From Lachnospiraceae bacterium (GTDB lineage: Bacteria > Bacillota > Clostridia > Lachnospirales > Lachnospiraceae): a stretch of 64,000 bases of DNA. Position 1 is the first letter of the stretch; every line of letters starts with the position of its first letter. Shown piece by piece: positions 1 to 9,399 of this stretch. The notes under the pieces are model-generated. The model saw only the letters and a list, made by a program, of their open reading frames with translations. It made no database searches and was not told where the DNA came from. The translations under genes and the position numbers were made by a program. The stretch lies in contig JAFVSN010000004.1 in NCBI GenBank assembly GCA_017503735.1, positions 83,995 to 147,994 of the forward strand, read 5' to 3'.

Positions 1-1855
<1,855 letters not shown>

Positions 1856-1943
1856 TCAAAACATGCACAAAATGATACAAATACTATTGCGTTCTTTTCC
1901 GTTATACGGCATAATAATAGTATCAATCTATGGAGGTTATGCC

Positions 1944-2819
1944 ATGTTTACCAATGCCGCTTACCTACACAATTCTTTCATGGATCGTATGGACTTAAGC
2001 AAACCGCTGATTGTTACCTGCTGCGGTTACTATCGCATCCACAGTATGCCTTTTTTTGAAACAGAACGTCCTACGGGCCGAAAAGATTATCAGCTGCTAT
2101 GTATCGCTTCCGGCAAAGCACACTTTGTTATTGAAGGAAAGGAATTGGTGGTAGGGGAAGGAACCATGATTTTATATCGTCCCGGAGTTCCTCAGCACTA
2201 TTTTTATCATAGCGAGGACAAAACCGAGGTTTACTGGATTCACTTTACCGGCTCCGAAGTAACGGCACTGTTAGACCAATATGAAATCCCTGCCGACAGT
2301 CCGGTCTTTTTCACCGGAACCTCTCCCGACATTCCGCAGCTCTATCAACAGATCATCAAAGAACTGCAGCTTTGCAGACCGGGGTACGAAGAACTGGTTT
2401 CCTACAAGCTGCGAAACTTGTTCCTGTTAATCTACCGTCTCTTAAAAGAAGGCAGAAAAAACGGCAGCGACCTTCAAAACGAAATTGAACGCGCTACCCA
2501 CTATTTCAACGAACACTATGCCGAAACCATCTGTATCGAGGACTACGCAAAAGCAAGACACTTAAGTCCTTGTTGGTTTATCCGTAGTTTCAGGGAAATC
2601 GTAAAAATTACCCCTTTACAATACATCCTGTCCCTTCGTATGATGAATGCCCAAAGTCTGTTAGAAAATACCGGCTATAACATCAGCGAGATTGCGGAGG
2701 CTGTAGGATACGATAACCCCTTATATTTCAGTCGACTGTTTCATCGTCACACCGGCATGTCTCCATCCGACTACCGCAAGAAACACGAAACTGCCGCCAC
2801 GCCGGATTCCCCGACGTAA
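1944..2819 (+). CDS. AraC-family transcriptional regulator
   Basis: A 291-residue regulator with an N-terminal cupin-type sensor domain (about residues 20-160, ending in the YRPGVPQHYFYHSEDKTEVYW stretch region) and two C-terminal AraC helix-turn-helix motifs (about 190-285; second motif SEIAEAVGYDNPLYFSRLF, close to the AraC consensus). The open frame extends 27 codons upstream, but ATG at 1944 follows TGGAGG by 7 bases and starts a typical N-terminus. It diverges from the beta-galactosidase gene across a 175-bp shared control region, so it probably activates that gene in response to a sugar. The ligand is unknown. Confidence 0.9.
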   Translation: MFTNAAYLHNSFMDRMDLSKPLIVTCCGYYRIHSMPFFETERPTGRKDYQLLCIASGKAHFVIEGKELVVGEGTMILYRPGVPQHYFYHSEDKTEVYWIHFTGSEVTALLDQYEIPADSPVFFTGTSPDIPQLYQQIIKELQLCRPGYEELVSYKLRNLFLLIYRLLKEGRKNGSDLQNEIERATHYFNEHYAETICIEDYAKARHLSPCWFIRSFREIVKITPLQYILSLRMMNAQSLLENTGYNISEIAEAVGYDNPLYFSRLFHRHTGMSPSDYRKKHETAATPDSPT

Positions 2820-2839
2820 TGCGACAGTTCTTGTTTGTC

Positions 2840-4021
2840 CTAATAGATTACACGCTTTGCGCTATGCGGTGTACGATAATTATATTGTGAAATAATAACC
2901 CCGGTATTATAGGTAGATGCATGAACCACTTTACCGTCACCGATGTACATCGCTACGTGATCAACCCGTCCGTCCGAAGCATAAAACACCAAGTCTCCGG
3001 CCTTTAGGTAGGTCTTATTCGGCGTAACGGAACGTAAGGAACTACTGGCTGCCATATCTCTGGATACTCTCGGAAGCGTATAGCCGTATTTTTTGTATGC
3101 CGCATAACAAAGCCCCGAACAATCTACGCCGGATTTCATATTGGTTCCGCCCCAGACATAAGCGGTACCTACCGCGGTTTTTGCATACTCCGCTACTTGT
3201 TTTGCTTTCTCTCTTTTTTCCTTTTCAATGGCAGCCTTTCTGTCTTCTTCCGCTTTTTTTGCCGCTTCTTCCGCCGCTTTCTTCTCTGCGGCAAGTCGTG
3301 CTTTCTCCTCTGCCAGCGTTTCTCCGCACTTCGGTTCTCCCACCACCTTTACATATTTTGCAAAAACATAACCTACTTGTTTCGTTCCGCCCACAGGCAC
3401 TCGGATTTTCATCCACTCTTGCCCCTTTTCTAAAAGCTCGGCTTCCTCTCCCTTCGTAAACTTGTCAATTACGCTATACCCGGTTCCCGCTCCGGACCGG
3501 ACATTCAATACATTTGCCGTCACCTGAATCTTCGGAGTATACTTTTTTGCAATTGCCTCTTCCGCATCCTCACCTAATAATAAATAATCCTTTATCACAT
3601 ATCCTGTTACATTTCCGGAGTTCACATAAACCCAATTTCCTTCTTCTTTGATTACAGTGGCTACGCAACCTCCGTAAAGCTTTCCTACAACATCTGAAGA
3701 AGTAGTCGCTTTTTTCCTCACATTCACATAATTATTTACATTGGCATAAACTCTGGTGCCTTCTAATCCTTTTGTCCTTGAAAACAAAACCAGCGATTCT
3801 TCCGGTGCTTCTTCACTTCCCAGAAGCGCCACCCTTGCTTTTGCCCGGTTTTGTAATACGCGCGTTTCGATTCCTTCCATCCCTTGTATGTATTTGTATG
3901 CTTCCGTAATAAGAGGATTCTCTTTTGTCACCGCCATTCCGGTTTTTCCGTTACTTAATACCCCTGCCAGTGCCACGACTCCCATACACAACACGATTCT
4001 GTTGCCTTTTCCGCTATTCAT
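2840..4021 (-). CDS. Secreted SH3/NlpC-P60 peptidoglycan endopeptidase
   Basis: Predicted exported cell-wall hydrolase of 393 residues. After a signal-peptide-like N-terminus (hydrophobic residues 9-22) come two bacterial SH3 repeats (about 90-148 and 164-226), a charged Ala/Glu/Lys coiled-coil linker (235-280), and a C-terminal NlpC/P60 domain (280-393). The catalytic Cys301 lies in GVDCSG, with His355 (VDHVAMYIG) and His367 (VVHAS) completing the usual triad region. NlpC/P60 enzymes of this layout cleave the D-Glu-meso-DAP bond in stem peptides; that exact bond is inferred from the family. AAAGGAGG lies upstream of the start. A consensus promoter for it is embedded in the trxB downstream hairpin. 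Confidence 0.93.
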   Translation of the reverse strand: MNSGKGNRIVLCMGVVALAGVLSNGKTGMAVTKENPLITEAYKYIQGMEGIETRVLQNRAKARVALLGSEEAPEESLVLFSRTKGLEGTRVYANVNNYVNVRKKATTSSDVVGKLYGGCVATVIKEEGNWVYVNSGNVTGYVIKDYLLLGEDAEEAIAKKYTPKIQVTANVLNVRSGAGTGYSVIDKFTKGEEAELLEKGQEWMKIRVPVGGTKQVGYVFAKYVKVVGEPKCGETLAEEKARLAAEKKAAEEAAKKAEEDRKAAIEKEKREKAKQVAEYAKTAVGTAYVWGGTNMKSGVDCSGLCYAAYKKYGYTLPRVSRDMAASSSLRSVTPNKTYLKAGDLVFYASDGRVDHVAMYIGDGKVVHASTYNTGVIISQYNYRTPHSAKRVIY

Positions 4022-4074
4022 ACAATCATTGCCTCCTTTGAATTGTTACAAATTTATTACAAACTTGTAACATG

Positions 4075-4103
4075 ATTATAACAAACCCCCGCACGTGTGT
4101 CAA
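4075..4103 (-). promoter_or_regulatory. Consensus sigma-A promoter of the NlpC/P60 gene
   Basis: On the minus strand TTGACA (4103-4098), a 17-bp spacer and TATAAT (4080-4075) match the vegetative consensus exactly. It lies 54 bp upstream of the ATG, and the -35 box falls inside the stem-loop that follows trxB. The leader contains two TTGTAA-type repeats (4045-4071) that could bind a regulator; that is inference. Confidence 0.85.
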
Positions 4104-4116
4104 CACGCCGGGGGTT
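4083..4116 (-). terminator. Hairpin downstream of trxB, overlapping the next promoter
   Basis: AACCCCCG pairs with CGGGGGTT, with an inner CGTGT/ACACG stem. On the minus strand it follows trxB and runs into GTTTGTTAT, a weak U-tract. The same bases carry the -35 box and spacer of the following gene, so termination and initiation share one element. Confidence 0.6.
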
Positions 4117-4167
4117 CCAAATTCTTCCTTTTTCTTTTTTTGTCGAAGCAATGCAGCTTTTGTGTCT

Positions 4168-5076
4168 CTACTGCTGATTCAAAAAAGCCTCGATTTCGTA
4201 GATTGCGGTTGCTCCGTCCGCCGCTGCCGTTACCACCTGTCGCAAATGCTTTGTGCGCAAATCTCCGGCCGCAAAAATCCCCGGAACATCCGTCTTACAA
4301 TCTTCCCCTGCAATAACATAGCCTGCCTCATTTAAAGAAACCAAGCCATTTAACAATTCGGTATTCGGCAACATTCCCACTGCTACAAACACACCGGAAA
4401 CTTCCAACGCACGTTCCTCCGTTTCCGACTTCACCACAAGGTGTTCCACCTTCCCTTGTCCTTCAATCCGTACCGGTGTCGCTTTTAGCACAAACTCAAC
4501 ATTCTCACAAGCACGCAAACGATTTACCAATGTCTTTGCCGCTCTGAACTCATCCCTACGGTGTACCAAATATACTTTTTTACAAATACGTGCAAGAAAC
4601 AACGCATCTTCAATTGCCACGTCTCCGCCGCCTACCACCGCAACTTCTTTTCCACGGAAAAATGCACCGTCACAGGTTGCACAATAAGAAACACCACCGC
4701 CTGCAAACTCTTCTTCTCCCGGAACCTCCAGTTTTCTGTGCTTTGCACCGGTCGCAAATAATACCGTTTTCGTAGAAACACTCTCCCCGTTTTCCAATTC
4801 CACCACAAATCCGTCTTCCGTCTTTTCTACCTTGGTTACCTTACCGTCCCGGAACTGTACATTACATTCATCGCAATGTTCCCTGAATTTCATAGCCAGT
4901 TCAAAACCGCCGATTCCTTTTAATCCGGGATAATTGTCCACTTCCGACGTATTAATAATCTGACCTCCGCTCATCAGTCCGCATTCCAATACCAAATGGG
5001 ACAGTTCTGCGCGAGCCGCATAAATCCCCGCTGCCATTCCTGCCGGTCCCGCTCCGATAATTACTGTATCTAACAT
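4168..5076 (-). CDS. trxB: Thioredoxin reductase
   Basis: FAD/NADPH-dependent cytoplasmic flavoenzyme (302 residues, normal family length) that reduces thioredoxin. Visible motifs are the FAD-binding GAGPAGMAAG at residues 8-17, the redox-active CATC at Cys132/Cys135, the NADPH-binding VVGGGDVAIEDA region around residue 150, and the C-terminal FAAGDLRTK motif that contacts FAD. The start is the first ATG after an AGAAAGAGG-like site. It stands alone, with a hairpin after its stop and the divergent yjfB-like gene upstream. Confidence 0.96.
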   Translation of the reverse strand: MLDTVIIGAGPAGMAAGIYAARAELSHLVLECGLMSGGQIINTSEVDNYPGLKGIGGFELAMKFREHCDECNVQFRDGKVTKVEKTEDGFVVELENGESVSTKTVLFATGAKHRKLEVPGEEEFAGGGVSYCATCDGAFFRGKEVAVVGGGDVAIEDALFLARICKKVYLVHRRDEFRAAKTLVNRLRACENVEFVLKATPVRIEGQGKVEHLVVKSETEERALEVSGVFVAVGMLPNTELLNGLVSLNEAGYVIAGEDCKTDVPGIFAAGDLRTKHLRQVVTAAADGATAIYEIEAFLNQQ

Positions 5077-5110
5077 AAAAACCTCTTTCTGCGCTCTAAA
5101 ACGCTTTTTC

Positions 5111-5139
5111 TTGCTTTTTTCTCCGTTCCGTGTTATACT
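5111..5139 (+). promoter_or_regulatory. Promoter of the YjfB-like gene
   Basis: TTGCTT (5111-5116), 17-bp spacer, TATACT (5134-5139), 64 bp upstream of the start codon. It resembles a vegetative sigma-A promoter; no sigma-28 motif was seen despite the motility link of the family. Confidence 0.6.
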
Positions 5140-5203
5140 ATAACTATAGAAGAACGATTTTCAATCCGTTTCTTTTACGGTTTGAACGAAAGGAGGATGC
5201 CTT

Positions 5204-5380
5204 ATGGATATTTCTGCACTTTCTATGCAGGCTTCTGCATTACAAGCTTCGGATATGCTGAGTGTTGCCGTTTTTAAGAAAACACTGGAAACCATCGAAG
5301 GCTCCGGCGAAAACATGATTAAAATGATGGAACAATCGGTCAATCCGAATCTCGGTCAGAACATCGACCTTCGTGTGTAA
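5204..5380 (+). CDS. YjfB-family putative motility peptide
   Basis: A 58-residue protein matching the small YjfB family (PF14070, 'putative motility protein') in its MDI-ALS start, the Leu-rich helix in the middle, the IKMMEQSVNPNLG segment and the NIDLRV end. Its function is not established; homologues in Bacillus and Clostridia occur in motile species. AAAGGAGG lies 7 bases before the ATG. The gene is a single unit bounded by its own promoter and by a terminator just after the stop. It is not beside the flagellar genes here but is about 3 kb from them. Confidence 0.85.
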   Translation: MDISALSMQASALQASDMLSVAVFKKTLETIEGSGENMIKMMEQSVNPNLGQNIDLRV

Positions 5381-5409
5381 AGCTCATGCGCCCGCATGGG
5401 CTTTCTTTT
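5381..5409 (+). terminator. Intrinsic terminator after the YjfB-like gene
   Basis: AGCTCATGCG pairs with CGCATGGGCT (one G-U pair) and is followed by TTCTTTTA. It separates two convergent genes and probably serves both. Confidence 0.8.
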
Positions 5410-5418
5410 ATTGTACTA

Positions 5419-6297
5419 TTATATCAACATAAATACAATACATAATCCGATTCCAAGGATAAGTTCCGGTGAAACAACCCCGGCAAAATTTCCTTTTTCT
5501 TTTTTTCTCTCCAGCTCTTGTACCTCTGTCCTTTTTTTCCCGCAACGGAATAAAAAGTAAAACAAAATCCCGGCTCCCGCAACCGCAACCAAAAAGACCG
5601 GAAGCAACCGGACACACTCTTCCTTAATACTATATTGTGCCTGCACCCCTTCCGCAGAATTTGCCATCAAAAACAAAAGTACCGTGGAACGACCGTTCAT
5701 ATACAAATGCAAGAAAAACGAAGGCAAGATAGAACCTGTCACTTCGTTCACCAGTGCAAATATGATTCCCACCGCAAACGCATAAAAAAACTGATTCAGA
5801 TTCATATGCATAATTCCGAATAAAAAAGCTGACAAAAAAACCGCAACCCACAGCCCGTTCTTACGATAGCCTCGATACAACACACCTCGGAACAACAACT
5901 CCTCGCAAACTGCGGGAGTCACTGCAATCACAAAAAACGCAATCGGAAACGGATATGCCAAAATCAGTTCCAACATATGTTCCCCGATTCGGTTTTCCGT
6001 AAACAATTGTGAAAGCACATTGATATATTGTGCAATTTTATCCACACAAACCGCAAAAGGAAGCAACAACAGCCAAGACTGCCAACCGATTGCGTTGATT
6101 TCCAGACTCCTTTTTATTTCTTGTTTTTTCATAACAAGATAATAAAGTCCCGGAACCGCTAAAACCACTTCGTTCATAAACTGAAGCGACATCTCATCCT
6201 GCAGTCCCGTATATGCCAACGCATATATCAGACACTGAGACACTATGATGCTAACTAAAAATACCCGGTTCGCATCCACCGCATGCATTCGTTTCAT
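5419..6297 (-). CDS. CPBP-family intramembrane glutamic endopeptidase
   Basis: A membrane protein of 292 residues with about eight hydrophobic segments. It has the CAAX-protease/bacteriocin-processing (CPBP, Abi) signature: E132 E133 with R137 (EELLFRG), His164 in motif 2 (FGIMHMNLNQF) and His197 in the last conserved helix. Family members cleave within membranes, and some give bacteriocin self-immunity; the substrate here is unknown. GGAGG precedes the ATG by 7 bases. It is transcribed away from the thioesterase gene. The family is certain, the role is not. Confidence 0.9.
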   Translation of the reverse strand: MKRMHAVDANRVFLVSIIVSQCLIYALAYTGLQDEMSLQFMNEVVLAVPGLYYLVMKKQEIKRSLEINAIGWQSWLLLLPFAVCVDKIAQYINVLSQLFTENRIGEHMLELILAYPFPIAFFVIAVTPAVCEELLFRGVLYRGYRKNGLWVAVFLSAFLFGIMHMNLNQFFYAFAVGIIFALVNEVTGSILPSFFLHLYMNGRSTVLLFLMANSAEGVQAQYSIKEECVRLLPVFLVAVAGAGILFYFLFRCGKKRTEVQELERKKEKGNFAGVVSPELILGIGLCIVFMLI

Positions 6298-6375
6298 ACA
6301 TTTCCTCCAAAGATACTCTCCCCTTATCAGTATACAATTTTTTCCTCTCTATTTCTAGCTTTTTTTCATAAAATA

Positions 6376-6384
6376 TGCTATACT
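6376..6384 (+). promoter_or_regulatory. Extended -10 promoter of the thioesterase gene
   Basis: TG-C-TATACT (extended -10) lies 60 bp upstream of the thioesterase ATG. No good -35 is visible, which is usual for extended -10 promoters. Confidence 0.5.
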
Positions 6385-6444
6385 TGTGTGCATACGGAAA
6401 AAAGAGACTGCCGCGGACCTTCCGACGGCTTATAAGGAGCGCAT

Positions 6445-7155
6445 ATGTATTCATTTTCAACAAGAGTCCGCTACAGTGAAGTCGATGCTTCTCTTCGCTT
6501 ATCTTTTCCGGCAATCATAAATTATTTTCAGGATTGCAGCATTTTTCATTCGGAAGATTTGGGAATCGGCATTGATTTTTTAAAAGAGAAACATCGTGTA
6601 TGGCTTATGAACGCCTGGCAAATCGAAGTACTTCGATTTCCCCGCTACGGAGAACAGTTACACGTAAACACATGGCCTTACGATTTTAAGTCCATGTTCG
6701 GCTATCGAAATTTTACATTAACCGATGAAGCAGGAGAACCTTTGGTTATTGCAAACTCCATCTGGGTCTTTGCGGATACGGACAGCGGTCGCCCGGTAAA
6801 ACCGGATTCTGCGTACGCCTCCCGCTACCCGTTAGAACCGCCTTATCCGATGGAATGTGCCCCGCGAAAAATCGAACTTCCCACAGAGGCAACCCCGTTA
6901 GCTCCGATACCGGTTACAGTCTCCCACTTAGACTCGAACCACCACGTAAATAACGGGCAGTATGTTTCCATGGCATCTGCGTTACTTCCGAATGCCGAAT
7001 ACACATCTTTGCGGGTAGAGTACAAAAAATCCGCACAACTGGGAGATATCATTTATCCTCATCTTTCCCTACAGGACAACCTGTGCACCATAGTACTTGC
7101 CGACGCTGCCGGTTCTCCTTATGCGATTGCGGAATTCAAAAACAAACAACAGTAA
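6445..7155 (+). CDS. Acyl-ACP thioesterase (FatA/FatB-like, double hotdog)
   Basis: Releases fatty acids from acyl carrier protein in the cytoplasm. The 236-residue protein has the bacterial acyl-ACP thioesterase layout of two hotdog folds. The first half contains the RYSEVDASLRLSFPAIINYFQD-type start and the second half carries the catalytic-region motif DSNHHVNNGQY (about residues 164-174), with the Asp/Asn/His of the family. AAGGAG lies 6 bases before the ATG. The next gene starts 34 bp downstream on the same strand, suggesting cotranscription. Chain-length preference cannot be inferred. Confidence 0.9.
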   Translation: MYSFSTRVRYSEVDASLRLSFPAIINYFQDCSIFHSEDLGIGIDFLKEKHRVWLMNAWQIEVLRFPRYGEQLHVNTWPYDFKSMFGYRNFTLTDEAGEPLVIANSIWVFADTDSGRPVKPDSAYASRYPLEPPYPMECAPRKIELPTEATPLAPIPVTVSHLDSNHHVNNGQYVSMASALLPNAEYTSLRVEYKKSAQLGDIIYPHLSLQDNLCTIVLADAAGSPYAIAEFKNKQQ

Positions 7156-7189
7156 TACATCAACCATTTTATCAAAGAGAGGTTTTTCT

Positions 7190-8059
7190 ATGATTATGCT
7201 TGGACAAATGCAGACTCTTACCGTCTGCAGGTCAACCGAAAACGGTGTCTATTTGGAGAGTAAAACCGAGACAACTCCATCCTTTTCTACCGACACCGCC
7301 GCCATTACAGAAACTCGTGTACTTCTTCCGCGCAATCAGGTTCCGGAAGGAATCAAACACGGAGATTCCCTTCGGGTCTTTGTCTATCGGGATTCTTTGG
7401 ACCGTGCCATTGCAACTACCACCGTTCCTCCCCTCACCTTAGGAGAAACGGCTGTCTTAACGGTCAAAGAAGTTTCTTCCATCGGTGCTTTTCTAGACTG
7501 GGGATTGGCAAAGGATTTGCTCCTTCCCTTCAAGGAACAAACCGTAAAAGTAAAAGAAGGGGAACAAATCCTTGTTGCCCTTTATATTGACAAAAGCGGC
7601 AGACTTTGCGCCACCATGCACGTATATGATTATCTGGATGACCACGCGCCGTATCAAAAAGACGACCGTGTTACCGGTATTGTCTATGAAAACATTGATG
7701 AGTTCGGTACCTATGTAGCCGTAGACAATATCTACTCCGCACTGATTCCGCGACGTGAAGTCATCGCACCGCTCCGTCCGGGAACCGTCATTCAGGCCCG
7801 TGTTACAAAGGTGCAGCCGGACGGTCGTTTGGAATTAAGTATTCGTGAAAAAGCCTATCTCCAGATGGATGATGATGCAGAACGAGTACTCACCATTCTA
7901 AAAGAAGCCGGCGGATTTCTTCCTTACCACGACAAATCTAATCCGGAAGCCATTAAAGCCAAGTTTCAATTAAGCAAGAACTCCTTCAAACGTGCCATCG
8001 GTCGTTTATACAAAGACAGCATCATCACTTTGGAAGAGGACGGCATCCGCTTAAAATGA
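7190..8059 (+). CDS. S1-like RNA-binding protein of the CvfB/YitL family
   Basis: A 289-residue protein with tandem S1-like OB folds (about residues 10-200; SSIGAFLDWGLAKDLLLPFKEQ and EFGTYVAVDNIYSALIP are typical) and a C-terminal winged-helix (about 230-289; LSKNSFKRAIGRLYKDSII). This is the arrangement of CvfB, an RNA-binding regulator of virulence and stress genes in Gram-positives. ATG at 7190 was chosen because AGAGAGG lies 6 bases upstream; the 31 upstream codons overlap the thioesterase gene in another frame. The cellular target is unknown. Confidence 0.85.
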   Translation: MIMLGQMQTLTVCRSTENGVYLESKTETTPSFSTDTAAITETRVLLPRNQVPEGIKHGDSLRVFVYRDSLDRAIATTTVPPLTLGETAVLTVKEVSSIGAFLDWGLAKDLLLPFKEQTVKVKEGEQILVALYIDKSGRLCATMHVYDYLDDHAPYQKDDRVTGIVYENIDEFGTYVAVDNIYSALIPRREVIAPLRPGTVIQARVTKVQPDGRLELSIREKAYLQMDDDAERVLTILKEAGGFLPYHDKSNPEAIKAKFQLSKNSFKRAIGRLYKDSIITLEEDGIRLK

Positions 8060-8121
8060 TCCGTCGTATCAGGCGACAACTTCCAATGCGCGCGAAGCGT
8101 TTTGTGCACTATAGGAAATAA

Positions 8122-8146
8122 AAAGGGACCTGTCGGTCCCTTTTTG
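8122..8146 (+). terminator. Bidirectional intrinsic terminator
   Basis: AAAGGGACC-TGTC-GGTCCCTTT with A- and T-tracts on both sides, between two convergent genes. Confidence 0.9.
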
Positions 8147-8150
8147 TTTC

Positions 8151-8558
8151 CTACTTACGGTCCAGGAAACGCATCTGCGGTCCCTGCCCCTTTACTACCT
8201 TCTTCTCCGGCTCCGGCTTCGGCTTCGTAAGCGCAGAAAAACCGTTGATGTATTTTGCTTTACACATCTCGCAAAAACGTCCGGTTCGAATCATTTTCCC
8301 GCACCCTTCGCATTCCAATCCCACCTGGGCATCATCACTGAATGCCAGACGTTCTTCACGAATCCACCGTTTAATCTGAGCAACCGACACATCATTCTCC
8401 TCTGCCACCTGCTGCATGCCGGCACGCGGATGATCGTAAACATAATCACGAACTTCATCAAACTTTACATCCAATGCCTTTATGCACTCCGGGCAAAGCG
8501 GTTGTCCGCCGATATAGTTAAACAAACGGCTACATCCTTTACAGTTTCTAACATCCAT
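8151..8558 (-). CDS. yvyF: YvyF-like flagellar operon protein (TIGR03826 type)
   Basis: A 135-residue protein with an N-terminal zinc-ribbon (Cys7/Cys10 and PLCPEC), a middle helix-turn-helix (VAEENDVSVAQIKRWIREERL, about residues 51-71) and a second zinc-ribbon (CEGCGK...CEMCK, about 84-101), ending in a basic tail. This matches the flagellar-operon protein family represented by Bacillus YvyF, which is found near flagellar and comF genes; its biochemical role is undefined. In Bacillus subtilis yvyF also follows comF, and here it lies 32 bp downstream of a comF homologue, so the order is conserved. Start chosen at the ATG after AGGAGG. Confidence 0.85.
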   Translation of the reverse strand: MDVRNCKGCSRLFNYIGGQPLCPECIKALDVKFDEVRDYVYDHPRAGMQQVAEENDVSVAQIKRWIREERLAFSDDAQVGLECEGCGKMIRTGRFCEMCKAKYINGFSALTKPKPEPEKKVVKGQGPQMRFLDRK

Positions 8559-8590
8559 TTTGTTATCCTCCTCGCATACTTCTTATTATC

Positions 8591-9283
8591 TTATCCTATA
8601 CCGATACTGATACAAATACCATACACCGACAAAATCCCATTTGCTTGTAACACCTTGGTACACAGTTCCATTGTCGTTCCGGTAGTAAAAATATCATCCA
8701 CAAGAGCAACCGTCTGCGGCAGTCTTGTCATGCTCTTTGCTTCTGCTTCATTCCATAGAAATGAATCTTTCAAATTTCTTTTCCGTTCTTCCGGAGACAA
8801 CCCGTTCTGTGGTAATGTATCACGTCCCCGATTCAATAATCTTACCGAAGGAATCCCCATTCGTTTTGCAAGACCGTCCGCCAAAAGTTCCGCCTGATTA
8901 TATCCGCGCCCGCGTCTTCTCTTATCGGAAATCGGAACCGGAACAAACGCCTCTATGCCATACCGTAACAAGTACGTTCCGAACAACTGTACCATATGCC
9001 TGATATAAAACTCCGCATATTCCTTTCTACCGTTATATTTAAAATCAGCAATGGATTTTTTCATCCATTTATCATATTCCCATACGGCAAAATTTCGCTG
9101 AAAGGACATTGGATGTAATCTGCATTGTACACAATACTCCTGTTGCTCATCCGTCAGTTCCCGACCGCAACACATGCAAACCGGTTCCTGTATCCTATGC
9201 AGTTTCCCAATACACTCTGTACAAGTACCGCTTTCCCACGGAATTCTTAATTCTCCGCATACCGGACACCGTGGCGGAAACAC
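8591..9283 (-). CDS. comF: ComF-family phosphoribosyltransferase-like competence protein
   Basis: A ComF homologue (230 residues from GTG at 9283): an N-terminal double zinc-ribbon (CPVC...CTEC and CMCCG...YCVQC), then a PRTase-like fold with the signature VALVDDIFTTGTT (about residues 190-202). ComF is needed for DNA uptake in transformable bacteria, though its exact activity remains unclear. The start is uncertain: the open frame continues upstream without ATG or GTG and resembles the usual ComF N-terminus, and a purine-rich GGGAGAAGGGGG site lies upstream of an in-frame CTG at 9322. The true start could be that CTG or the GTG used here. It sits between recD2 and yvyF. Confidence 0.88.
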   Translation of the reverse strand: MFPPRCPVCGELRIPWESGTCTECIGKLHRIQEPVCMCCGRELTDEQQEYCVQCRLHPMSFQRNFAVWEYDKWMKKSIADFKYNGRKEYAEFYIRHMVQLFGTYLLRYGIEAFVPVPISDKRRRGRGYNQAELLADGLAKRMGIPSVRLLNRGRDTLPQNGLSPEERKRNLKDSFLWNEAEAKSMTRLPQTVALVDDIFTTGTTMELCTKVLQANGILSVYGICISIGIG

Positions 9284-9399
9284 ACTTGCAACAAGTAAGT
9301 TTTCCCTATTTAAACGCTTCAGGCACGCTTCCCCCTTCTCCCTTTTCTTTATCTTACAATATTTTTGTTACAATTACAAGCATTTCTCAAAAGATTTCC

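Noticed and set aside
3097-3459. Plus-strand open frames opposite the SH3/NlpC gene
   Set aside because: They are shadows of the Lys/Ala-rich coiled-coil region.
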